The notes beneath the pieces were generated by a model. The model saw only the letters and a program-made list of their open reading frames with translations, had not been told where the DNA came from and did no database searches. Of a DNA stretch of 41,077 bases, positions 17,499-24,893 are shown piece by piece (the first letter of the stretch is position 1; each line of letters opens with the position of its first letter). The position numbers and the translations under genes were made by a program. This DNA is from Lachnospiraceae bacterium (GTDB taxonomy: Bacteria > Bacillota > Clostridia > Lachnospirales > Lachnospiraceae). The stretch lies in the NCBI GenBank assembly GCA_017552985.1, contig JAFZNO010000088.1, positions 1 to 41,077 of the forward strand. The letters are read 5' to 3'.

Positions 17499-19433
17499 TT
17501 GAAGAATGGAGAGGCCATGAGCGAGAGAGGTAACGCCCGGGAAACGGCATCTAATAAATTGAAGAGGCAGTTTGGCGGAAGGCAGATTCTGGAGATCTGC
17601 TTTTTGCTCGTGCTCGCATTTTATCCCATGCGCCACGTGAACGTGGGTGGCGACCTATGCGACGTTGGGTATAATTACGGCAATTTTGTCTTTTTCAGTG
17701 AGCAGAGTCTGGGGAAAACGTGGTTCTTTTCCACGTATCTTGCCAGTGCCGCCGGACACCTTTTGACGGCGTTGCCCTTCGGACGGACGCTTATGGGAAT
17801 AAACGTCTACACGGGAGTATTCGTCAGCATCCTGGCGATCATGGGATACCTTTTTTGCACGCGAGTCCTTCGCCTTTCTCCCATCGCTTCCTTTTTGGGA
17901 GAGTTCGTTGCGATCAGCATGTGTTGGTGCCCGACCTCGTTATTGTACAATTATCTCACCTATGTATTGTTTTTGGCGTGTCTGATCCTTCTTTATCAGG
18001 GACTGACCAAGGAGAAAAGCTGGATGCTTGTGGCAGCGGGAGCTTGCCTCGCCACAAACGTTTTCGTACGTTTCTCAAATCTGCCGGAGATGGGGCTGAT
18101 TTTGGCTGTCTGGGGTTATGCCATTTGGGAAGGCCGTGAGGAACGTGCCGGAAAAGGCTGGTTTGGACCTGCCATGGGAAAACTTGTCCGGTACACGGCA
18201 TGGTGTCTCCTTGGGTATGTTGGCATACTCCTTCTTGGTTTTGCTTGGATTGGCATTCGTTACGGGCTTTCAGATTACGTTACCGGAATCAAGCTTTTGT
18301 TTTCCATGACGGAGAGCGCGGCGGATTATAAACCGGTCTCCATGATCAAGGGGCTGATCTGGCCTTTCTGGGAGGCAATCTATTGGGTTATCAGGCTGGC
18401 GTTTTTTATGGTGATCGCTCTGCTTGCGGGATTGGCCGGAAGGTATTTGCCGCAAGCGTTGCCAAAAGAAAAACGCGATAAAGCAAAAGCGCCGTTGGCG
18501 GTTTTGGGCCTCTGCGGTACGTGGCTCGCAAATGCAGCCATGGTTTTCTGGATCTTTTATCAGGGCAAAGGCGGCGGGCATCTGACGTCCTTTTGGTATA
18601 CCAGCTATGATCCCATTTATTGGCCCTGTGCGCTGTTTTGGATGTTTGCCTTGGGAATTGGCCTGATCGAGGCCGTACGGCCCGGAAATGCCAAGGAAAA
18701 CAGGTTCCTGGGGCTTGCGTTGATTCTGATAGGCATGCTTACGTCGCTTGGCAGCAATAACGGCATCTATCCAAGCTTCAACAACCTATTTGCGTTCGCA
18801 CCCTACGTGTTTGCAAAAACGGCGCAGTTCACGAGATATCTGTTCCGGAAGAAAAGGCTTTCCGGTCTGTTGCCCGTCTGTACGACCACGTGGACCTTTC
18901 TGGTGGTCTGCGCCGTACAGATGATCCTGTTTGGATGGGTGTTCGTCTTTTGTGAGAGTACGGGAATACAAAACGCGGATACGGTGATCAAGAATAACCG
19001 GGTGCTGCAGGGCATCAAGATGAACGAAAGCAGGGCGATCGCATTAGAAGAACTGAGTGAGTTTGCAGGGCAGCAGGGTTTGGCCGGCAAGGAAGTCATC
19101 CTTCACGGAAACGTTCCTGCAATCGCGTTTTACTTTGAGATGAAGCCGGCGCTCCATTCCTGGAATGACTTGAAATCCTTTAGTTATGAAGTTATGAAGG
19201 AGACAATGGATAAGTTAAGGGATGGGCTGCAAGGTGAGAAACCCGTGGTGATCGCGGAAAAGAAATATGCTGACTTTGGACCGGTTGTTCCCGGGGAAGT
19301 AGCAACCGCCCTATATGACGAAAAAGAAGGAACGGAAGACTTAAAGTGGGAATTGATCCGAAGCTTTATGGGAGAGTACGGATACCGGAAAACCTTCGAG
19401 AATGATAAATTTGTCGTATGGCAGGCGCCATAA
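17499..19433 (+). CDS. Multi-pass membrane protein, possible GT-C glycosyltransferase
   Basis: A 644-residue protein with roughly 11-13 hydrophobic segments and a soluble C-terminal part of ~150 residues. The first long extracytoplasmic loop begins with GGDLCDVGYNYGNF, which places acidic residues after membrane segment 1, as in GT-C (ArnT/PMT-like) lipid-sugar-dependent transferases. No closer family was recognised. The start is uncertain: TTG 17499 has AGGGG five bases upstream, whereas ATG 17517 follows GGAGAGG by only two bases. It could glycosylate surface polymers at the outer membrane face. It is convergent with asnA and shares a two-way terminator. Confidence 0.6.
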   Translation: MKNGEAMSERGNARETASNKLKRQFGGRQILEICFLLVLAFYPMRHVNVGGDLCDVGYNYGNFVFFSEQSLGKTWFFSTYLASAAGHLLTALPFGRTLMGINVYTGVFVSILAIMGYLFCTRVLRLSPIASFLGEFVAISMCWCPTSLLYNYLTYVLFLACLILLYQGLTKEKSWMLVAAGACLATNVFVRFSNLPEMGLILAVWGYAIWEGREERAGKGWFGPAMGKLVRYTAWCLLGYVGILLLGFAWIGIRYGLSDYVTGIKLLFSMTESAADYKPVSMIKGLIWPFWEAIYWVIRLAFFMVIALLAGLAGRYLPQALPKEKRDKAKAPLAVLGLCGTWLANAAMVFWIFYQGKGGGHLTSFWYTSYDPIYWPCALFWMFALGIGLIEAVRPGNAKENRFLGLALILIGMLTSLGSNNGIYPSFNNLFAFAPYVFAKTAQFTRYLFRKKRLSGLLPVCTTTWTFLVVCAVQMILFGWVFVFCESTGIQNADTVIKNNRVLQGIKMNESRAIALEELSEFAGQQGLAGKEVILHGNVPAIAFYFEMKPALHSWNDLKSFSYEVMKETMDKLRDGLQGEKPVVIAEKKYADFGPVVPGEVATALYDEKEGTEDLKWELIRSFMGEYGYRKTFENDKFVVWQAP

Positions 19434-19478
19434 TAAAAGTTAGGACTGTGTCAGCAGACACGGCCACGTGATCCATAA

Positions 19479-19513
19479 AAATGGGACAGGGATATGTTTT
19501 CCCTGTCCCATTT
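19479..19513. terminator. Bidirectional terminator between the membrane protein and asnA
   Basis: A perfect 14-base-pair stem, AAATGGGACAGGGA against TCCCTGTCCCATTT, has a seven-base loop. It lies between the convergent genes. A-rich bases on its left and T residues on its right allow it to work in both directions. A smaller hairpin, GTGTC-AGCA-GACAC, precedes it at 19448-19461. Confidence 0.88.
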
Positions 19514-19518
19514 GTAAT

Positions 19519-20529
19519 TTACAGAAGTTGCAGACCCTGTTCCTTTGCCAGCTGCATTACGTCGTCGGGCCAGAGTGAACACTGTACCTCGCCGATGTGT
19601 GCCTTGCGCAGGAAGAACATACAGATTCTGGACTGGCCGATGCCGCCGCCGATGGTGTAGGGCAGTTCGCAGTTCAAAATGGCCTTGTGGAAAGGAAGCT
19701 CTGCACGCTCGGGGCAACCAGCCTTTTCAAGCTGCGTCCTTAAGGAATTCTCATCCACGCGGATGCCCATGCTGGAAAGCTCCAGGGCGATGTCCAATAC
19801 AGGATAGTAAACCACGATGTCGGCGTTCAAAGCCCAGTCATCATAGTCCGGGGCGCGGCCGTCGTGAGGCTCGCCGTTCTCAAGCACGTCACCGATCTGC
19901 ATGATGCAAACGGCACCTTTTGCCTTGGCAATGTAATATTCCCTCTCCTTGGGGGAGTAATCCGGGAACATTTCGGCCAGCTCATTGGTGGTGATGAAGA
20001 AAATGTCATGAGGAAGGATTTCCTCAATGTAATCATAGTGAATGGACATGTACTTCTCGGTCTTGCGGAGTACCTTGTAGACCGTCTTTACGGTTTCCTT
20101 TAAGGTATCAAGGGTACGGTCTTCCTTTGAGATGATCTTTTCCCAGTCCCACTGATCCACGTAGATGGAGTGGATGTTGTCGGGATCCTCGTCGCGGCGG
20201 ATGGCGCTCATGTCGGTGTAGAGGCCTTCATTTACTGAAAAGCCGTATTTCTTCAGTGCATAGCGCTTCCATTTAGCCAAGGATTGAACGATCTCGCCTT
20301 CCTTACCGCCTTCACACTTGATGTCGAAGGATACGGGGCGCTCCACGCCGTTCAGGTTGTCGTTCAGACCGGAGGCCGGATCTACAAAAAGAGGGGCAGA
20401 CACGCGCAGAAGGTTTAATCTCTCTGCAAGGAGTGTCTGGAAGAAATCTTTTACGGTTTTGATTGCAATCTGGGTATCATACAGATTGAGTTCAGAGTGA
20501 TATCCCTTGGGGAGTTTAAAGTTACTCAT
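19519..20529 (-). CDS. asnA: Aspartate-ammonia ligase AsnA
   Basis: A 336-residue protein of normal length for AsnA, the ammonia-dependent asparagine synthetase, which makes asparagine from aspartate, ammonia and ATP via an aspartyl-adenylate. It is a class II tRNA-synthetase-like fold. Recognisable parts: LNLLRVSAPLFV, GLNDNLNGVERPVSFD, KRYALKKYGF, LYTDMSAIRRDED, HSIYVDQWDWEK, and near the end ELPYTIGGGIGQSR, where Arg belongs to the ATP site. Start ATG 20529 is preceded on its strand by GGAAAGGG. It is monocistronic, between its own promoter and the shared terminator. It is divergent from the HPr-like gene. No T-box or known riboswitch was recognised in the short leader. Confidence 0.97.
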   Translation of the reverse strand: MSNFKLPKGYHSELNLYDTQIAIKTVKDFFQTLLAERLNLLRVSAPLFVDPASGLNDNLNGVERPVSFDIKCEGGKEGEIVQSLAKWKRYALKKYGFSVNEGLYTDMSAIRRDEDPDNIHSIYVDQWDWEKIISKEDRTLDTLKETVKTVYKVLRKTEKYMSIHYDYIEEILPHDIFFITTNELAEMFPDYSPKEREYYIAKAKGAVCIMQIGDVLENGEPHDGRAPDYDDWALNADIVVYYPVLDIALELSSMGIRVDENSLRTQLEKAGCPERAELPFHKAILNCELPYTIGGGIGQSRICMFFLRKAHIGEVQCSLWPDDVMQLAKEQGLQLL

Positions 20530-20568
20530 GCGTTTTTTCCCTTTCCGGCATCATAAGATACCATTACT

Positions 20569-20597
20569 ATTTAACAGCTTTTTGCCTTGGAATGCAA
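20569..20597 (-). promoter_or_regulatory. Probable asnA promoter
   Basis: Read on the minus strand, TTGCAT (complement of 20592-20597) and TTAAAT (complement of 20569-20574) are 17 bases apart. This gives a leader of about 33 bases to the asnA start. Confidence 0.5.
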
Positions 20598-20724
20598 GTA
20601 TTTTCTAACGGAAATCAAAGATTTTTGGTGAATGCGGCACGTAAATTGTCGCCAGAGGTAAAATCAATGCATAAAGTTTACAATTTCAGAGGGATTATCG
20701 CGGATTCTTTGTGAATACTTGCGG

Positions 20725-20753
20725 TTTACGTTTTTGGGGGAATTGATTACAAT
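20725..20753 (+). promoter_or_regulatory. Probable promoter of the HPr-like gene
   Basis: TTTACG at 20725-20730 and TACAAT at 20748-20753 are 17 bases apart, about 50 bases before the start. The rest of the gap 20598-20724 between the divergent genes is AT-rich, and no other signal could be supported in it. Confidence 0.5.
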
Positions 20754-20804
20754 AGACTAAAATTCGAAGTTGGTTGTTTCGTCTCGAAAGCAAGGAGGAA
20801 TATT

Positions 20805-21029
20805 ATGGTAAAGACAATTCGATTGACCCCGGATGGCGTTCAGAACTTTGTAAACGTAGCATCAAAATGTAACTTTGACATCGACGTAAGCTACAACCGT
20901 TACGTAGTTGACGGAAAATCGTTTCTTGGCGTATATGCCTTAGATTTTAGCAGACCACTGAAGGTTGTTTATGACGGATATAATGCAGAATTTGAGGAGC
21001 TTTTGAACAAACTGACCGTTGCCTGTTAA
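20805..21029 (+). CDS. HPr-like (Crh-like) protein lacking the catalytic histidine
   Basis: A 74-residue protein with the HPr fold pattern: FVNVASKCNFDI matches the HPr helix-1/strand region, and GKSFLGVYALD matches the regulatory-serine loop. HPr carries phosphate on a histidine in GLHARPA. Here the matching stretch is RLTPDGV, so His is Thr8 and the active-site Arg is Asp10. The regulatory serine equivalent (Ser39) is kept. It therefore cannot pass phosphate in the sugar phosphotransferase system. A Crh-like role as a Ser-phosphorylated cofactor in catabolite control is the natural analogy, but the surrounding residues differ from Crh. It has a strong ribosome site (AGGAGG) and its own promoter and terminator. 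Confidence 0.7.
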   Translation: MVKTIRLTPDGVQNFVNVASKCNFDIDVSYNRYVVDGKSFLGVYALDFSRPLKVVYDGYNAEFEELLNKLTVAC

Positions 21030-21061
21030 AACCACGGTTACAAATGCGCGAAACGGATTTG

Positions 21062-21109
21062 ACACCCCGTAGAAGATGGAGTACCATCTTTTATGGGGTG
21101 TATTTTTTT
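21062..21109 (+). terminator. Rho-independent terminator after the HPr-like gene
   Basis: An 18-base-pair stem (21062-21079 with 21084-21101, including G-T pairs) closes an AGTA loop and is followed by a T run at 21103-21109. Confidence 0.92.
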
Positions 21110-21190
21110 GATAAATCAGAAGTCGCGAAACGACGACGGCTGCCATAGGCAGACGGGTTTTATGAGCGAGGAAACGAAAGGGAGGAACCC

Positions 21191-23854
21191 ATGGGAGAGC
21201 AATTGCCGGTGAAAAAAGCGGCTGACAATGAGAATACGTACGTGGAAAAGCCGGTGGGTGAGCTCCGTGTCTCCGTAAGGCGGCTTGTAGAGTTCCTGCT
21301 CCGGGAAGGAGACATTGACAACCGTCATCAGGCGGGGGCGGAAAATGCCATGCAGGAAGGCAGCAGGATCCATCGCATGCTCCAAAAGCGGATGGGGTCT
21401 GATTACCAGGCGGAGGTATCGCTGAAGGCGCAATTTCCGGGCGAGGGATATAATATCGTGGTAGAGGGGCGCGCGGACGGCGTCCTGGACGTTCCGGAAA
21501 AGCTTATGATCGACGAGATCAAGGGCACTTATCGCGACTTAAATCACATGAAACGCCCCGTCGCCGTTCACTTGGCCCAAGCAAAATGCTATGCCTATCT
21601 GTATACGCGCCAGAAGCCCCGTGACAGGGTTCAGGTGAGAATGACCTACTGCAACATTGAGACGGAGGACGTAAGGTATTTTTACGAGGAATATGACCTG
21701 ACGGAGCTGGAGAAGTGGTTTTTGGAGCTCTTAAAGGAATACCGGAAGTGGTCAGATTTTACGTGGAAATGGGGCGGAATCCGGCAAGCGTCCCTGGAGG
21801 CAGTGCAATTTCCTTTCCCGTACAGGGATGGTCAGAAGGATTTGGTGTCCTATGTTTACCAGACCATTTATCACCGCAAAAAATTGTTTATAGAGGCACC
21901 TACGGGTGTTGGAAAGACGATCTCTACCATTTTTCCCGCCATGAAGGCCATGAGTAAGGGCATGGGAGAGCGCATGTTTTATCTCACGGCCAAAACGATC
22001 GCCAGAACGGTGGCGGATGACACGATCGAGCTTCTGCGCAGGCAAGGACTGCGCTTTAAGAGCATCATTTTGACGGCAAAGGAGAAGATCTGCTTCCAGG
22101 AGAAGATGGAATGCGTTCCGGACCGCTGCCCCTACGCTAAGGGGCATTATGACAGGGTCAATGATGCCATTTATGACCTGATCACGCACGAAGACCGGTT
22201 CAGCAGGGAAAAGTTAGAGGAATATGCCATGAAGCATCAGGTCTGTCCCTTTGAGATGGGGCTGGACGTGAGCCTTTTTGCTGATGCCATAATCTGTGAT
22301 TATAACTATCTGTTTGATCCCCACGTATATTTGAAGAGATTCTTCGAAAGCGGTGGGGGAGATTATTTGTTTTTGATCGATGAGGCTCATAATTTGTTGG
22401 AGAGAGGCAGGGAGATGTATTCCGCGGAACTTGTCAAGGAAGATTTCCTGTCGTTGAAGCGAATCGTGAAGGATGAGATCGCTACGGAGCTAGAAGGGGC
22501 AAAAACGGAAAAACGCAAAAAAAAGACGGATAAAATGGAGGAAAATACGCAGCTGACTTTGGAATTGACGGGATTGTCGCCAATGGTGTCTTCAGCTGAA
22601 AAGCCCGAAAAACAAGGGAAAAAGCAGAAGGCAAAAAGTATTTTTGTGCGGGAAGGGTATGCTGATAAAATAACGTACCATCTTGAAAAGTGCAATAAAG
22701 AACTGCTGTTATTAAAACGAGATTGCGAGACGGCAATGGTCGTGGAAGAGATCGATGACTTTGTGAATGCGCTGCAAAGACTTTATGCCTGCACGTCAGA
22801 CTATCTTTCCGAGCAGGAGGAAGAGACGGTCAGCTGCCGGGAGGAGTTGTTGGATTTCTTTTTTGAGATGGCGCACTTCCTGGAGATCTACGAACGGGTG
22901 GACGAGCATTACGTGAAATACGTGCAGATGCGTGAGGACGGTACCTTCCTTTTAAAATTGTTTTGCGTAAATCCGAAGGAAAACTTAAAGGAGTGCATGC
23001 TTCGCGGCAGGAGTTCCATCCTGTTTTCCGCAACGCTCCTGCCGATCCAATATTACAAGGAACTTTTGGGCGGGGATAAGGAAGACTACGAAGTCTATGC
23101 AAAATCAGTATTTGACAACGAAAAACGGGCGTTATTTATCGCAAATGACGTGACGACAAAGTTTACGCGCAGATCGCCGGAGGAATTCTATAATATCGCA
23201 CGTTATATTAACTCCGTAGTCAGCAGCAGGGCAGGGAATTACATGGTCTTCTGTCCTTCTTACGCATTCATGCGCTCCGTATACGAAACCTTCATGGCGG
23301 AATTCCCTGATGACGACAGGGAATGCATCATGCAACAGGAGATCATGAGCGAGGAAGAGAAGGAATTATTCCTTGGCCGCTTCAAGGGGAATGAAGGATT
23401 GGACCTTGGCGCGCTGATCAACATGGAAATAGAAGAGGAGACGGAAAAACAAACCAGTACTCTGGTGGGCTTTTGTGTTTTGGGTGGCGTCTTTAGCGAG
23501 GGGATCGATCTTCGGGAGGACAGCCTGATCGGTGCCGTCATTGTCGGAACGGGACTGCCTCAGGTAGGGTATGAGAAGGAGCTTCTGAAATCCTATTTTG
23601 ACGAGCGCGGAGAAAACGGATTTGACTATGCGTATCGTTTCCCGGGAATGAATAAAGTGCTTCAGGCTGCAGGCCGCGTGATAAGAACGCAGGAGGACGT
23701 GGGCGTGATCACGCTGCTAGACGAAAGGTTCCTGCAGGGATCTTACCGCAAGACGTTTCCCAGGGAATGGGAGTATTATGAAGTGGTAAACGCGGAACTG
23801 CTGGAAAGACGGTTGGAAAGATTCTGGGATTCTTGGGGAAAGTATGGAAACTGA
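21191..23854 (+). CDS. Cas4-like nuclease fused to XPD/DinG-type Fe-S helicase
   Basis: An 887-residue protein in two parts. Residues ~25-190 are a PD-(D/E)XK domain of Cas4 type: Asp96 in EGRADG, Asp108-Glu109-x-Lys111 in IDEIK, and QAKCYAYLY. Residues ~200-887 are a superfamily 2 Rad3/XPD/DinG helicase: Walker A EAPTGVGKT (235-243), DEAH at 397-400, four cysteines (301, 308, 313, 352) between them that fit an iron-sulfur cluster, and the C-terminal motifs FSATLLP, GVFSEGIDL and QAAGRVIRTQED. Such proteins unwind DNA 5'-3' and are linked to repair. A charged segment near 440-490 rich in Lys/Glu looks like an insert. GGGAGGA precedes the ATG. The substrate and partners are unknown. Confidence 0.9.
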   Translation: MGEQLPVKKAADNENTYVEKPVGELRVSVRRLVEFLLREGDIDNRHQAGAENAMQEGSRIHRMLQKRMGSDYQAEVSLKAQFPGEGYNIVVEGRADGVLDVPEKLMIDEIKGTYRDLNHMKRPVAVHLAQAKCYAYLYTRQKPRDRVQVRMTYCNIETEDVRYFYEEYDLTELEKWFLELLKEYRKWSDFTWKWGGIRQASLEAVQFPFPYRDGQKDLVSYVYQTIYHRKKLFIEAPTGVGKTISTIFPAMKAMSKGMGERMFYLTAKTIARTVADDTIELLRRQGLRFKSIILTAKEKICFQEKMECVPDRCPYAKGHYDRVNDAIYDLITHEDRFSREKLEEYAMKHQVCPFEMGLDVSLFADAIICDYNYLFDPHVYLKRFFESGGGDYLFLIDEAHNLLERGREMYSAELVKEDFLSLKRIVKDEIATELEGAKTEKRKKKTDKMEENTQLTLELTGLSPMVSSAEKPEKQGKKQKAKSIFVREGYADKITYHLEKCNKELLLLKRDCETAMVVEEIDDFVNALQRLYACTSDYLSEQEEETVSCREELLDFFFEMAHFLEIYERVDEHYVKYVQMREDGTFLLKLFCVNPKENLKECMLRGRSSILFSATLLPIQYYKELLGGDKEDYEVYAKSVFDNEKRALFIANDVTTKFTRRSPEEFYNIARYINSVVSSRAGNYMVFCPSYAFMRSVYETFMAEFPDDDRECIMQQEIMSEEEKELFLGRFKGNEGLDLGALINMEIEEETEKQTSTLVGFCVLGGVFSEGIDLREDSLIGAVIVGTGLPQVGYEKELLKSYFDERGENGFDYAYRFPGMNKVLQAAGRVIRTQEDVGVITLLDERFLQGSYRKTFPREWEYYEVVNAELLERRLERFWDSWGKYGN

Positions 23855-23859
23855 TGCTA

Positions 23860-23888
23860 TTGCGTAAAACGATTTAGTATGATAAAAT
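23860..23888 (+). promoter_or_regulatory. Probable promoter of the MacAB-like operon
   Basis: TTGCGT at 23860-23865 and TAAAAT at 23883-23888 are 17 bases apart. If used, the leader would be about 210 bases and would carry the inverted repeat and DnaA-box-like sites described separately. Confidence 0.45.
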
Positions 23889-23928
23889 AGAAATTGGTTT
23901 CCTGAGATGACACTTTAAAAAATATGTG

Positions 23929-23946
23929 AATGACACTATTGTCATT
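23929..23946. promoter_or_regulatory. Inverted repeat AATGACA-ctat-TGTCATT
   Basis: A perfect 7+7 inverted repeat with a 4-base spacer lies about 40 bases after the candidate promoter. The left arm is part of a direct repeat, since ATGACACT also occurs at about 23907. This is a plausible operator for the efflux operon; no regulator is adjacent. Confidence 0.4.
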
Positions 23947-24030
23947 GTGGATAACTCTGTGGAATCTGTGGATTAACAAGGACTTTCGATTTAAAAACGA
24001 CAGCTATTCCAACCTATGATTTGTGGATAA
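23946..24030. other. Cluster of DnaA-box-like sites
   Basis: Two exact copies of TGTGGATAA (the complement of the DnaA box TTATCCACA) lie at 23946-23954 and 24022-24030. A one-mismatch copy, TGTGGATTA, is at 23967-23975 and a weaker TGTGGAATC at 23958-23966. All four point the same way in an AT-rich gap. There is no dnaA, dnaN or rpmH nearby, so this is not called an origin. Confidence 0.5.
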
Positions 24031-24107
24031 CTTTTGGACATGGAAAAGTGCCATTTGGAAACGAGGACATGTAACCATTTAAAATTGCAAACGTTACGGA
24101 GAGAAAA

Positions 24108-24893
24108 ATGGGAGTTTTGGTTGACATTCGGGACGTAAGTAAGATTTACAATCCCGGAGAAAATGAAGTGAGGGCATTGGATCACGTCACGGTCTCCATA
24201 GACGAAGGAGAGTACGTGGCGATCATCGGTCAGTCCGGAAGCGGGAAATCAACGCTGATGAACATTTTGGGTTGCCTGGACGTACCGACGGAGGGAGAAT
24301 ACTATCTGCACGGGAAGGACGTCATGGAATTGGATGACGACGAGCTTTCGGACATCAGGAATCAGGAGATCGGTTTTGTGTTTCAGGGATTTAATCTGAT
24401 CGCGAACCTGACGGCGTTTGAGAACGTGGAATTACCGCTGATCTACCGCGGCGTGCGTAAGTCGAAGCGGGAAGAGCTGTCTGAGATTGCGCTGGAAAAG
24501 GTTGGTCTTGGCAACCGAATGGACCACAAACCGGCGGAAATGTCCGGAGGACAACAGCAGCGCGTGGCGATCGCCAGGGCAATCGCACAGGCACCGCCCG
24601 TCATCCTGGCGGATGAACCTACGGGAAACCTGGATTCGCATTCCACCGGGGAGATCATGGACATTTTGGAGGCATTGCATGGCGAGGGCAGGACGGTGAT
24701 CCTGATCACGCATAACAATGAGATTGCCGCGAGGGCAGAACGAACGATCCAGATCAGGGACGGCAAGATCGTAAGTGACAGTAAGATTGTAAGTGACAGT
24801 AAGATTGTAAGCGACGGCAAGATCGTAAGTGACAGTGAAGGCAACAAGGGTTACGGAGGAGAAAATGAAGACGAAATCAAAGAAGAAGCGTAA
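24108..24893 (+). CDS. ABC transporter ATP-binding protein (MacB/LolD type)
   Basis: A 261-residue ATPase. Walker [10 protein letters not shown] is at 41-49, the Q-loop is in VFQGFN, the signature [14 protein letters not shown] starts at 145, Walker B and the next glutamate are in [12 protein letters not shown], and the switch His is in LITHNNE. It powers the FtsX-like permease two genes downstream. GGAGAG precedes the ATG. The C-terminus is extended by four repeats of KIVSD(S/G) and an acidic tail not needed for the family core. The last 29 bases overlap the adaptor gene in another frame. Export of a small molecule or peptide is the likely function; the substrate is unknown. Confidence 0.93.
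   Translation: MGVLVDIRDVSKIYNPGENEVRALDHVTVSIDEGEYVAIIGQSGSGKSTLMNILGCLDVPTEGEYYLHGKDVMELDDDELSDIRNQEIGFVFQGFNLIANLTAFENVELPLIYRGVRKSKREELSEIALEKVGLGNRMDHKPAEMSGGQQQRVAIARAIAQAPPVILADEPTGNLDSHSTGEIMDILEALHGEGRTVILITHNNEIAARAERTIQIRDGKIVSDSKIVSDSKIVSDGKIVSDSEGNKGYGGENEDEIKEEA
24765..24836 (+). repeat. Four 18-bp tandem repeats in the ATPase gene tail
   Basis: Four units (24765-24782, 24783-24800, 24801-24818, 24819-24836) of the pattern AAGATYGTAAGYGACRGY encode [12 protein letters not shown]. The unit length is a multiple of three, so copy-number change keeps the frame. The array ends 19 bases before the ribosome site of the adaptor gene. Confidence 0.95.

Noticed and set aside
20530-20568. 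T-box or other riboswitch in the asnA leader
   Set aside because: The leader is only about 33 bases from the likely transcription start and shows no T-box motif or terminator/antiterminator pair.
23946-24030. Chromosomal origin of replication
   Set aside because: Only two exact DnaA boxes, no dnaA/dnaN/rpmH or gyr genes, and no clear AT-rich unwinding block. Kept only as a DnaA-box cluster.
24765-24836. CRISPR-like array
   Set aside because: The repeats are 18 bp, directly adjacent with no spacers, and lie in frame inside an ABC ATPase gene.
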